From: Leguminivora glycinivorella
Taxonomy: Eukaryota; Arthropoda; Insecta; Lepidoptera; Tortricidae
Length of the DNA: 64,000 nt
Direction of reading: 5' to 3'
Assembly (NCBI RefSeq): GCF_023078275.1
Contig: NC_062978.1
Coordinates: forward strand, 5,532,585-5,596,584
Shown: piece by piece, positions 1-9,192 of the stretch
Layout of the letters: every line of letters begins with the position of its first letter
How positions within the stretch are numbered: the stretch's first letter is position 1
Position numbers and translations under genes: made by a program
Notes under the pieces: generated by a model
Told to the model about the DNA's origin: nothing
Seen by the model: only the letters and a program-made list of their open reading frames with translations
Database searches by the model: none

Positions 1-342
1 TTAATCTGTCATATAACCCTACTGGACACTGACAATCCATTTGTAACACCCCCTACTGGACGAAAACAAAATCATCCATTTATAACCCATCTTCGTGCCA
101 AATTGATTTTTCTACCTGAAACACTTTTAGACGAAATCGCTTGCGACGGGCAGCCGAATGCCGGAGCGATCTTGAAGATTTTGTTTCATATTTCAAGTTT
201 AGAAGGGGAGGCAGTCTTGTCTAGATCTAGTAAACACATATTTGTTTTAGAATTTCCTTTAATTTTATTTTATTTACTCGGGGCATCAACAGCAATAAAT
301 AAAAAAATGCTTATTTTAAAATACAACACAGGAAGACATTTA
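1..342. other. Non-coding stretch
   Basis: No gene is supported. The first 60 bases hold two diverged copies of a phrase like CCCTACTGGAC about 40 bp apart, related to a motif dispersed elsewhere in the window (see findings). An 83-residue open frame here lacks codon structure or a recognisable domain. Confidence 0.5.
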
Positions 343-584
343 TCTAGAATTTAATATTATAAATGGGGAAGTGTGTATCTGTTTGTCAGTCTTTCACGGC
401 AAAATAGAGCGACGAATTGACGTGATTATTAAGTGAGTTGAAGCCGTTGAAGGGATGGAGAGTGACATAGGCTACTTTTTCTCACTTTTTTATCCCCCTT
501 TTCCTTAAAATGGGGGTGGAAGTTTGTTTGAAGCATTCCGCAATTTTCGAATTTAACGCGAGCGAAGCCGCGGGCAAAATCTAG
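343..584 (+). mobile_element. Lep1-like non-autonomous Helitron, copy 1
   Basis: The interior reads TATTATAAATGGGGAAG, then a CTTTCACGGCAAAA block, then AACGCGAGCGAAGCCGCGGG just before a terminal CTAG. The CTAG end, the short hairpin just upstream of it and a TC-type start fit a Helitron. I recall a lepidopteran family called Lep1 with this structure. Three further copies lie at 32518, 37662 and 46901. This is the longest uninterrupted copy and keeps a middle segment that copies 2 and 4 lack. No protein is encoded. Confidence 0.7.
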
Positions 585-1017
585 TATTTAATGAAATATA
601 CCTAAAACTCATACTACAATATATTACTTTAATTGACTAAAGTTTGCGTAACGCAGATAAAGTTATCAAAATTAATGTTTGTGTTGCAGCCAATTATGTC
701 GCTCAGTAATTGGACTAATTAAGAACTTTAATTAAATTAATTAGTTGATAGTACCTAATTGTGATCATTCATCAATCGTAATTGGGCCCTGTTCCTGTTT
801 CGTGTTTCAATAGCAGGAGTCGAAAATTTTAAATTTTGTGGCTGTGTAATTTGAGAGGTTTTACATTAATTAACTTTAATTAGCGATATAACGTGAAATG
901 AGGTTATGTGAACGCTCAGTATCATTATTTTTAACATGAATTGACAGTTGAAGTAAACACAAAACAAGTACCTACTCAATAGGCTACTTTTCTTCTACAT
1001 TCTTCTAGGGTACATAG
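585..1017. other. AT-rich unique non-coding stretch
   Basis: No gene seen. It has a cluster of TAATTA/TTAATTA cores around 700-780, the kind of site homeodomain proteins bind, but such cores are also expected by chance in AT-rich DNA. Confidence 0.4.
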
Positions 1018-1132
1018 CCAACGTCACAATCGTTTCGTAAGCTAGCCCTCCTTATCACTCTTCTGTAGTGGTGCGACAGAGCCAGACTGCATTTTGACGG
1101 CTACACGTAGCGTAGTAGCGTTAATGATTGCC
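1018..1132. mobile_element. Diverged foldback-element fragment
   Basis: It contains GTCACAATCGTTTCGTAAGC and GCGACAGAGCCAGACT. These match, in opposite orientation, the outer part of the composite element at 28475-28765 and the GACAGAGCCAG core of the elements at 34467, 59781 and 60029. Ends are not clear. Confidence 0.4.
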
Positions 1133-1390
1133 TTTTCGGCTTGGCCGGCTGCTGATCAAGTTGAGATTTTTATACGTACAATCAACCAATATGAACTAGG
1201 ACCACAGTAAAACCTTTTCACAGTAAACGTCAAAGTGAATTCAATGGGAAATAAAGCACGATGTCAATGAGACACGGTTCTAAAGTAGCCTAAGGTTCAA
1301 ATTGGTTGACAGTACAGTCTGACATTGTAGTGTCATCCCTTTCAAATCAATATGTGTGAGAAAATGCGACGACACTAGGATGTTGCCACT

Positions 1391-1941
1391 TTTTAGGGTT
1401 CCGTAGTCAGCTAGGAACCCTTATAGTTTCGCCATGTCTGTCCGTCCGTCCGTCCGTCCGTCCGTCCGTCCGTCCGTCCGTCCGTCCGTCCGTCCGTCCG
1501 CGGATAATCTCAGTGACCGTTAGCACTAGAAAGCTGAAATTTGGTACCAATATTTATGTATATCAATCACGCCGACAAAGTGCATGGTAAAATAAAAAGT
1601 GGAAAAAAAATCTTTGTTAGGGTACCCCCCCTACACGTAAAGTAGGGACTGATTTTTTTTTCATTCCAACCACAACGTGTGATATATTCTTGGATAGGTA
1701 TTTAAAAATCAATAATTAATATTTTCGGTAATAATCGCTGCTAAAGGAAAAAAAAGTGGGTCCTCCCCCCCTCTAACTTTTGAACCATATGTTTAAAAAA
1801 TATGAAAAAAATCACAAAAGTAAACTTTACAAACACTTTCTAGGAAAATTGTATTGATAGGTTCAGCAGTTTTCGAGAAAAATACGGAAAACTACGGAAC
1901 CCTACACTGAGCGTGGCCCGACACGCTCTCGGCCGGTTTTT
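1391..1941 (+). mobile_element. AGGGTTCCGTAG repeat family, copy 1
   Basis: About 550 bp, beginning TTTTAGGGTTCCGTAGTCA and ending with ACTACGGAACCCT followed by GAGCGTGGCCCGACACGCTC and CGGCCGG. It contains a CCGT microsatellite and a CCCCCCTCTAACTTTTGA block. Copies at 13527 and 16423 lie in the opposite orientation, and a partial copy at 37757 sits inside a Helitron-like element. I know this repeat as abundant in Lepidoptera. It has no coding capacity, so its class (MITE or other) is uncertain. Confidence 0.75.
1440..1500. repeat. (CCGT)n microsatellite, about 15 units
   Basis: An uninterrupted TCCG/GTCC tetranucleotide tract inside the repeat above. The equivalent position in the copies at 13527 and 16423 is a much shorter GGAC tract. 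Confidence 0.95.
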
Positions 1942-2170
1942 ACCCGACTACGGCAACGCAAAAGGAGAGTTATGATTTTGACCGGTATGTATGTGGCTAT
2001 GTATGTATGTATGTATGTATGTTCATCTGTTCCCTCATAACTTCTAAAGTACTCGTTAGAATTTGACAAACGATATGTCATTCGAATCGTCTTAATCGTC
2101 CGCTGGTTATAGGCTATATGACGTCACCGCAAACGAAACATGGCGCCCTCTAGAAGGCATAAAGTAACGA
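1942..2170. mobile_element. Probable interspersed repeat with (TATG)n
   Basis: It begins CCCGACTACGGCAACGCAAA directly after the previous repeat and carries a TATG microsatellite at about 1983-2022. I recall this phrase from repeats in other lepidopteran sequences, but there is no second copy here, so the call rests on memory. Confidence 0.4.
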
Positions 2171-2768
2171 AGCAAAAAAATAAAATGAAGTTAGGATGAC
2201 ACGTTGTATATGATTTGAAAGGGCTTAATTAGCACATTTCAAATATGTATATATTGTTAGATTTTATTTCCAGCTTTACTTGATTACACCGGATAATTCA
2301 TTAATTTCTCGGAAAAATTTACTATTTGCAAATCCGCAAGCGCTCTGCCATAGTTCCATGCATTCTCCGACTGCGGTTACACAAGAAGGCTTTTGCCAAA
2401 GGAAGTAATTTGGCTGCTTTATATAATTATTTTATTAAAGACTTGCAATATTTTTTCGACCTAAAGTTCAATTTCGTACAGCAAATTGTCACAATAACAA
2501 CAAGATGTACCTAGTTTGACACTGTTTTGACATTCTGACATGTATCATAGATTGTAGTAAACCCTAGATAAAGGGTATGTTACGTCATCATGGCATAATG
2601 AGTTTCCATTACGACAATATATTATTGAAAGCCAGTATATCATCCAAAATTAATATAATTTTCATATAGAGAGAGAGAAAAATGCGGTATCACGATACTG
2701 ATTGTCAGCTATACCTGTCTCTTTCAGTATACTGTATGCTTCATAAGAGTCTATATAAGTACATACCG
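2171..2768. other. Non-coding stretch
   Basis: No gene or repeat family recognised. A 62-residue open frame at 2326-2514 has no recognisable domain. A short GA-rich tract lies near 2670-2682. Confidence 0.5.
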
Positions 2769-4866
2769 TAACGCGGTCCTAAATCTACTTAAAGACCCAC
2801 GCGGTCCTAAGCCGGGCGCCGAAGGCGCCCTCAAATTTAAAGTATCGGGCGAAGCCCGACCCACGCGGATCTAAGCCGGGCGCCTTCGGCGCCCTCTAAC
2901 TTAAAGTGTCGGGCGAAGCCCGATGTACGCGCTTCTAAGCCGGGCGCCCTCGGCGCCCTCTAACTTAAGGTGTCGGGCGAAGCCCGACGCACGCAGTCCT
3001 AAGCCGGGCGCCGAGGGCGCCCTCTAACTTAAAGTGTCGGGCGAAGCCCGATGCACGCGGTTTTAAGCCGGGCGTCTTCGGCGCCCTGTAACTTAAAATG
3101 TCGGGCTAAGCCCGACGCACGCGATCCTAAGCCGGGTGTCTTCGGCAACCTCTAACTTAAAGTGTCAGGCGAAGCCCGACGCACGCGGTCCTAAGCCGGG
3201 CGCCGAAGGCGCCCTCAAACTTAAAATGTCGGGCGAAGCTCGACGCACGCGGTTGTATGCCGGGCGCCGAAGGCACCCTCTAACTTAAAGTGTCGGGCGA
3301 AGCCCGACGCACGCGGTTCTATGCCGGGCGCCGAAGGCGCCCTCTAAATTAAAGTGTCGGGCGAAGCCCGACGCACGCGGTCACAAGCCGGGCGCCGAAG
3401 GCGCCCTCAACCCTAAAGTGTCGGGCGAAGCCCGACGCACGCGGTCCAAAGCCGGGCGCCTTCGGCGCCCTCAAACTTAAAGTGTCGGGCGGAGCCCGAC
3501 CCACGCGGTTCTAAGCCGGGCGCCTTCGGCGCCCTCTAACTTAAAGTGTTGGGCGAAGCCCGACGCACGCGGTCCTATGCCGGGCGCCGAAGGCGCCTCT
3601 AACTTAAAGTGTCGGGCGAAGCCCGGCGCACGCAGTCACAAGCCGGGCGCCGGAGGCGCCCTCAAACCTAAAGTGTCGGGCGAAGCCCGACGCACGCGAT
3701 CCTAAGCCGGGCGCCTTGGGCGCCCTCAAACTTAAAGTGTCGGGCGGAGCCCAACCCACGCGATTCTAAGCCGGGCGCCCTCGGCGCCCTCTAACTTAAA
3801 GTGTCGGGCGAATCCCGACGCACGCGGTTCTATGCCGGGCGCCGAAGGCGCCCTCTAACTTAAAGTGTCGGGCGAAGCCCGACGCACGCGGTCACAAGCC
3901 GGGCGCCGAAGGCGCCCTCAACCCTAAAGTGTCGGGCGAAGCCCGACGCACGCGGTCCAAAGCCGGGCGCCTTCGGCGCCCTCAAACTTAAAGTGTCGGG
4001 CGGAGCCCGACCCACGCGGTTCTAAGCCGGGCGCCTTCGGCGCCCTCTAACTTAAAGTGTTGGGCGAAGCCCGACGCACGCGGTCCTATGCCGGGCGCCG
4101 AAGGCGCCCTCTAACTTAAAGTGTCGGGCGAAGCCCGACGCACGCAGTCACAAGCCGGGCGCCGGAGGCGCCCTCAAACCTAAAGTGTCGAGCGAAGCCC
4201 GACGCACGCGATCCTAAGCCGGGCGCCTTCGGCGCCCTCAAACTTAAAGTGTCGGGCGGAGCCCAACCCACGCGATTCTAAGCCGGGCGCCCTCGGCGCC
4301 CTCTAACTTAAAGTGTCGGGCGAAGCCCGACCCACGCGGTTCTAAGCTGCTCTATCTTAAAGTGTCGGGCGAAGCCCGACGCACGTGGTCCTATGCCGGG
4401 CGTCGAAGGCGCCCTCTAACTTAGTGTCGGGCGAAGCCCGACGCACGCAGTTACAAGCCGGGCGCCGAAGACGCCCTTAAACCTAAAGTGTCGGGCGAAG
4501 CCCGACCCACGCGGTTCTAAGCCAGGCGCCTTCGGCGCCCTCTAACTTAAAGTGTCGGGCGAAGCCCGACGCACGCGGTCCTATGCCGGGCGCCGAAGGC
4601 ACCCTCTAACTTAAAGTGTCGGGCGAAGCCCGACGCACGCGATCCTAAGCCGGGCGCCTTCGGCGCCCTCTAACTTAAAATCTCGGGTGAAACCCAACGC
4701 ACGCGGCCCTAAGCCGGGCGCCTTCGGCGCCCTCTAACTTAAAGTGTCGGGCGAAGCCCGACGCACGCAGTAATAAGCCCGGCGCCCTCGGCGCCTTTTA
4801 AGGTGTCGGGCCAAGCCCGACGCAGGCTTTCCTAAGCCGGGCGCCTTCGGCGCCCTCATACTTAAT
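2769..4866. repeat. 64-bp double-hairpin tandem array (about 33 monomers)
   Basis: The monomer period is 64 bp. Each monomer has a variable linker (for example GCGGTCCTAAGCC), hairpin 1 (GGGCGCC, a 3-nt loop, GGCGCCC), a linker like TCTAACTTAAAGTG, and hairpin 2 (TCGGGCGAAGCCCGA). A typical monomer carries about ten CpGs, in sharp contrast to its AT-rich flanks. Divergence between monomers is mostly single-base, plus one truncated monomer at about 4340-4368 that has lost hairpin 1. The hairpin 1 loop is GAA, TTC, GAG, CTC, GGA or TTG, whereas hairpin 2 is almost always GAA or GGA. No ORF runs through it. A GC-rich satellite or minisatellite is the plain reading. Confidence 0.95.
3317..4339. 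repeat. Higher-order repeat in the 64-bp array (2 x 8 monomers)
   Basis: Eight successive monomers with distinct diagnostic variants recur in the same order: linkers TTCTATG, TCACAAG, TCCAAAG, TTCTAAG, TCCTATG, CAGTCACAAG, CGATCCTAAG and CGATTCTAAG. The blocks are 3317-3827 (511 bp) and 3828-4339 (512 bp). Loop types and rare changes such as GTGTTGGGC in monomer 4 are shared, so the block was duplicated as a unit. Confidence 0.85.
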
Positions 4867-4895
4867 AAATAAAATAGTAACCCCAAAGTAAGTTA

Positions 4896-5333
4896 AATAA
4901 AAAATAAGTTCAAAAACTAAAACCCGACTACTATAAAATGTGCTCTAAAAAGTATGAAACAAGATAAAATTGTTTTATGAAATTATCATGCATGAAATTC
5001 ACAGCTGTGTATTCTTTTCAATACATAAACTCAATGTTATAATAAGTTTGTAAATTTTAGAAATACTTGCAGAGATTCAGAAGATAGCCGTGGTCGTATG
5101 CCACTTACCTTAAAGTTTATAATTGTGGCATACGACCACGGCTATCTTCTGAATCTCTGCAAGTATTTCTAAAATTTACAAACTTATTGTAACATTGAGT
5201 TTATGTATTGAAAAGAATACACAGCTGTGAATTTCATGCATGATAATTTCATAAAACAATTTTATCTTGTTTCATACTTTTTAGAGCACATTTTATAGTA
5301 GTCGGGTTTTAGTTTTTGAACTTATTTTTTATT
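4896..5333. repeat. Near-perfect palindrome, 209-bp arms, 20-bp spacer
   Basis: Arms at 4896-5104 and 5125-5333 are reverse complements with one difference that I can find (GTTATAATAAG on the left against GTTACAATAAG in the complement of the right). The spacer is 5105-5124. The arms are AT-rich, unlike the array next to them, and have no ORF. It could be a recent inverted duplication, a foldback element, a hairpin-RNA source, or a fold-back sequencing/assembly artefact. Confidence 0.95.
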
Positions 5334-5695
5334 AAAGACTGTACTCGCAAGGGCCATCAAATGTATGTTTCGTATTTACAGCATCTCTAGTATTGCAGGG
5401 CAGTACAGTTGCCATTTAAAGTTAAAATACTAACATTGAGTAATTTAATCCGTTGTTTTGTTTGTGTCACGTCCGCGCCGCGTGCGTACAATGCATCAAG
5501 TCCAGAAACAATGGCCGTTTAGCCGCTTATTAAGACAACCTAATTAAAATCCCTTTTGTATTGAAAGGAAAGTTTTACATTTTGTGCTGGAGTAATTATT
5601 TGTCAATTAAGGTTGGAATTGATACCCATTGTGAGAAATACTGGTTAACATTTTCAGTTTTTACTTTTTAGCGTAATGCCTGAGTGACGCTCATA
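5334..5695. other. Non-coding stretch
   Basis: No gene, repeat family or regulatory site that I can support. Confidence 0.5.
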
Positions 5696-5999
5696 GGGAC
5701 CGTCCACATACAGGCGACGCATGTCCTGAGACGCGGAACGGACGTCAGCACCGCGTCGCTTGAGTGTAATTTAAAAAACGTCTCCTTAGTAAGGGACGAG
5801 CAACGGACGCGCAAGGGACGTCGCTTGGCGCGCCCCAGGCGACGCGGCGCGCGCCAAGCGACGCGTCGCCTGGGGGCGCGTCTTACGTCCTTCCTATACA
5901 AAATATACTGAGGAGACGGTTTTTAAATTACATTCGGGCGGCGTGGCGCTGACGTCCATTCCGCGTCTTACAACATGCGTCGCCTGTGTGGATGGTCCC
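5696..5999. mobile_element. MITE with GGGACC termini (PIF/Harbinger-like?)
   Basis: Terminal inverted repeats run GGGACCGTCCACATACAGGC inward from the left and the matching GTGTGGATGGTCCC on the right. ATA directly flanks both ends, suggesting a 3-bp target duplication. The interior is GC-rich with repeated GACGC/GCGTC words and a CCAGGCGACGCG / CGCGTCGCCTGG inner palindrome. Open frames on both strands here are by-products of this palindromic GC-rich sequence. A 3-bp duplication and GGG ends suggest the PIF/Harbinger group, but ATA is not its usual TWA. Confidence 0.7.
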
Positions 6000-7336
6000 A
6001 TATAGGGCGTGCAGCGAGTGGTGTATTTTTTACATACCTAAAGATACGGACTTTGTCTCGTACCATATGAGTACCTACTCGTAGGTACCTTATACGCGTT
6101 TAAATTCCGTGAACCTTGCGGACTTGGTCACCCTCCACAATGACGTACCTAGTCCCATGGATCCAGAACCTCTGAGGTTCTTGGATACTTTTGTAAACGG
6201 CTGAACAATTAAGCATTAAATAAATCCCGTGTTATTAATAAGTCAATTAGTGATTGATATAAGGTGCTTTGGGGGAATTTCGAAAGTCGTCTAATTTCGA
6301 AAGTCGTATAAAACCACCATTATTTCCGTCATATCAAGATTCCCCTTTCATAATTACCCGAGCATTTCTGTGATTCGAAATTACCCTAATGCACCTTAAT
6401 GCATGACTGTGAGTTCAGTTGCGCACCAGGACACTACATAAACCGTGCACACAAGACAGCTATGAGCCGAGTTCGAGAACGTGGTCTCTTCGACACACTT
6501 CACCGGGCGGATATGAGAGGCTATTTAATTTCCGCGCCTTCTGATCATTCTGTATTCAAATATATCAATTCAGGCAGTTTTCACAAGCTTTTGGTACATA
6601 AAAGCGTGGTTTACATATGTAATAGCGTGGCCAAATAGGGGTATTAGGTATTCCCGCAAAACTATTATTCGGTGCATCTTCGAAGGGCTGTGGCCTGATT
6701 CACCACAGTGACAGTTGTCGTCCGACAGTGACTTCGCCGTTCATTGCATGTTTAACAAAGAAATATTTTATGGATGCTGAGTAATAAGGTTACTTATCAA
6801 GCCAGAAATAAGCACAGAATTGTCAATGTTACTATATGGTGAGTTAGCCCACTGATGCAACGCATGAGCTGAGAGGCAAAGGGCGCATTAGGTAGGGCAG
6901 GTCGGGTGAACAATGCCTTCATGAACTTACACCCAGAGGCCAGAATGCTTGTAGATAGTAGATCTGCTTAAATTATGATTTATCTACAGACTTATGCAAA
7001 AAAATGTGCACCATATTGATGATGTCAGGTTCTTATAAACTTAGGGCTTAACTAAAACTTATTTTGAAAGGTAAAATATTAATACTATATTTCTTTTATT
7101 TCAGATTTTTTATCAACTTTGCTGTATTTAGCAGAAGGTAAGCCATTATGATGTATCAACAAATTTTATTCTGTTTTTTATTGGTCTCCATCATGTCCAT
7201 AGTCTATACTTAGGTATCTATAAAATGCAGTTCCTAATGTCCTATCCTGTTTAACCACGGCAACAGAACCCGACTTTGACACTTCACCTTTCATTGCTTG
7301 TCCAACAAGTAAAATGTTGAAGCTGAGTATATAGGT
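6000..7336. other. Non-coding stretch with a diverged internal duplication
   Basis: No gene supported. Two segments, about 6715-6840 and 7275-7378, share the order TTCATTGC, a GTTTAACAA/GTCCAACAA word, GCTGAGTA and ATTTCTGTGCC-type words. This looks like an old direct duplication or two copies of one degraded repeat. Confidence 0.4.
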
Positions 7337-7468
7337 AGTCACCGGCATAAATAATAGAAGATTTCTGTGCCTTGTCATATTAACGTATTGTTTGAAATGT
7401 CATACGAAATTGTCAAACGATTAAAAGCGACCAAGTACAGAAATCATCACTTCCTTATGCCGGTGACT
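7337..7468. mobile_element. Small foldback element
   Basis: AGTCACCGGCATAA at 7337-7350 is mirrored by TTATGCCGGTGACT at 7455-7468, and the pairing continues imperfectly inward through a GATTTCTGT word. No coding capacity. Confidence 0.6.
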
Positions 7469-7532
7469 GTACCAATACTAATACGAATGTTAATTATCAA
7501 TCAACTAAAAGTATAAAAAAAAAATCAGTATA

Positions 7533-7560
7533 CACTCGGGTGCAAAGAAATCGGACCACC
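7533..7560. repeat. Left terminal inverted repeat of the Tc1 element
   Basis: It starts CACTCGGGTGCAAAGAAATC directly after TA at 7531-7532 and is identical to the complement of the right end. Confidence 0.95.
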
Positions 7561-7813
7561 CCAGCAATTTTAACATTTCTTCAATTTCTGTAAAAACTGT
7601 AAGCAACACCGCGATGTGTTATATACCAAATGAAAGCTACGGCTTTTCTTTACACATTCATATGCTTTTCAAAAGTTTCCGCCCAACATTTTCAGATTTT
7701 CAGGGCTTCGAACATTGCTGCCCTAAAAATGCGTACTGGAGTTAAACTTATGCCTAACGGGAAAAGTGGGGTTGCAGGGAAAATAAGGAAAAATGAAAAC
7801 AATTTTCAGCTTT

Positions 7814-8854
7814 TCAATAACGTGTATTGCCTCCTCTAGCCTTACGATAAGCAATCATTCGGTTTTTCATTGACCTTATCAATTTCACCACGACGTCTTG
7901 AGGGATGCTCGCCCATTCTTCTTCAATCGCATGCCGCAACTGCAGCAAGGTTTCAGGGGCGGGATTTCTGGCCCGAACTCTTCTTTTCAACTCGTCCCAT
8001 AGGTGCTCGATCGGGTTCAGGTCTGGACTTCGTGCTAGCCAATCCATAACCTCGATGCCGACCTCCTCCAGGTACTCCTTAGTGATCCGGGCCGTATGTG
8101 GTCGAGCGTTATCTTGCATGAGGATGAACTCGTCGCCGATGTATCCCGCGAATGGGATCACGTGTTCATCCAGGATTTCCTCGATGTACCGACGAGCAGT
8201 CAAACCACCCGGATTTGGCCTGGTACCTGGCCCTGTGATGAAAACGATGTCCGTCTTTGCTTCCAAAGAAATTCCTCCCCAGACCATTATTGATCCTCCT
8301 CCATAGGCGACACGTTCTTCGATGCAGCATTGCGAAAACCGCTCTCCAGGTCTTCGGTAGACTTGTGTCCGCCCATCGTTGCCGAACAAAGTGATCCTGC
8401 ACTCGTCAGAAAAAAGCACAGGCCTCCATTGCTGAACGGTCCAATTTTCATGTTCCCGAGCGATGGCAAGTCGTGCAGTTTGGTGGTCTGGGGTGAGCTT
8501 TGGGCCATTGGCAGGTTTGTGAGCTGTCAATCCCTTCTCTAGCAGTCGTCTTCTGATGGTCCATCTGCTAACAACCACATTCCGGGTGTCTCGTAGCTTC
8601 TGCTGAAGCTGAACAGCATTCAGTCGACGGTTTCGCAGCGAGCATGTTACGATGAATCGGTCATCTCTCTCTGAAGTGATGCGATGTCTGCCTGATCCGG
8701 GTCTTCTGGAGAGAATGTGATCGTTGAGAAACCTCTGGTACACACGTTGAACTGATGATTTCGATAGGGTTAGTTGGCGAGCCACTTCACGCTGACTAAG
8801 ACCATTTTGCAACAGGGCAACTGCTTGGCCAGCTTCAGCCTCGGTGGTATCCAT
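7814..8854 (-). CDS. Tc1-like DD34E transposase
   Basis: A 346-residue protein, the usual length for Tc1 transposases, with no stop or frameshift. It would bind the element's inverted repeats and catalyse cut-and-paste transposition into TA sites in the nucleus. Residues about 1-60 form the first helix-turn-helix part (GLSQREVARQLTLSKSSVQR at 18-37), followed by a GRPR-like basic stretch (RRPGSGRHR at 50-58) and a second helix-turn-helix to about 115. The catalytic triad is D150 (FSDE), D248 (MQDNARPH) and E283 (SPDLNPIEHLWDELKR), with 34 residues between the last two. The GGGSIMVWGG block is at 185-194. The start is the ATG at 8852-8854, well inside the right inverted repeat. Expression would use a promoter in the element or nearby, and none was identified. 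Activity is inferred from intactness only. Confidence 0.93.
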   Translation of the reverse strand: MDTTEAEAGQAVALLQNGLSQREVARQLTLSKSSVQRVYQRFLNDHILSRRPGSGRHRITSERDDRFIVTCSLRNRRLNAVQLQQKLRDTRNVVVSRWTIRRRLLEKGLTAHKPANGPKLTPDHQTARLAIAREHENWTVQQWRPVLFSDECRITLFGNDGRTQVYRRPGERFSQCCIEERVAYGGGSIMVWGGISLEAKTDIVFITGPGTRPNPGGLTARRYIEEILDEHVIPFAGYIGDEFILMQDNARPHTARITKEYLEEVGIEVMDWLARSPDLNPIEHLWDELKRRVRARNPAPETLLQLRHAIEEEWASIPQDVVVKLIRSMKNRMIAYRKARGGNTRY

Positions 8855-9162
8855 TTTTCTTCAGTTTTTCCGGGGCAATTCGATGAGAGCAGTATTCAAG
8901 ATGACGTATCAATCAGGAATGATGCACACACATTGACAATTACTGATTTTATGCCTAATTGCAAGTTCTTGTCAGTACATGTCTCAACGAGACATTTGGA
9001 GGGGGGTTGAATTCCCCGCCCAAATTTTACTCAATATCCACCCCCACCCTTGAATATTGATGTCATTTGATAGGGCAGAAAATTATCTAACACGTGGTAT
9101 TAAAATTATTTCAGTCACGCTTATAGTTTTTACACAAATTGAGAAAACGTTAAAAATGCTGA

Positions 9163-9190
9163 GGTGGTCCGATTTCTTTGCACCCGAGTG
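9163..9190. repeat. Right terminal inverted repeat of the Tc1 element
   Basis: It ends GATTTCTTTGCACCCGAGTG, followed by the second TA at 9191-9192. Confidence 0.95.
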
Positions 9191-9192
9191 TA

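Larger units (their letters stand above)
7531..9192 (-). mobile_element. Tc1-type DNA transposon, apparently complete
   Basis: Perfect 28-bp or longer terminal inverted repeats, CACTCGGGTGCAAAGAAATC... at 7533 and its complement ending at 9190, are flanked by TA on both sides. The length of about 1.66 kb and the single transposase gene fit the Tc1 branch of Tc1/mariner. Intact ends and an open transposase frame indicate a young, possibly mobile copy. Confidence 0.95.

Noticed and set aside
2769..4866. CRISPR-like array of repeats and spacers
   Set aside because: Monomers are similar along their whole length with no unique spacers, and the surrounding DNA is clearly eukaryotic with SINEs, LINEs and splice signals.
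4896..5333. Palindrome as a pair of terminal inverted repeats of a DNA transposon
   Set aside because: There is only a 20-bp centre and I find no convincing target duplication beyond the arms, so a standard transposon call is not supported. A foldback type is left open.
5668..5911. Paired + and - strand open frames of about 75 codons
   Set aside because: They arise from the palindromic GC-rich interior of the MITE at 5696-5999, which reads similarly on both strands.
7905..8306. 133-codon + strand frame across the transposase
   Set aside because: It is antisense to the well-supported Tc1 transposase gene and has no family features.
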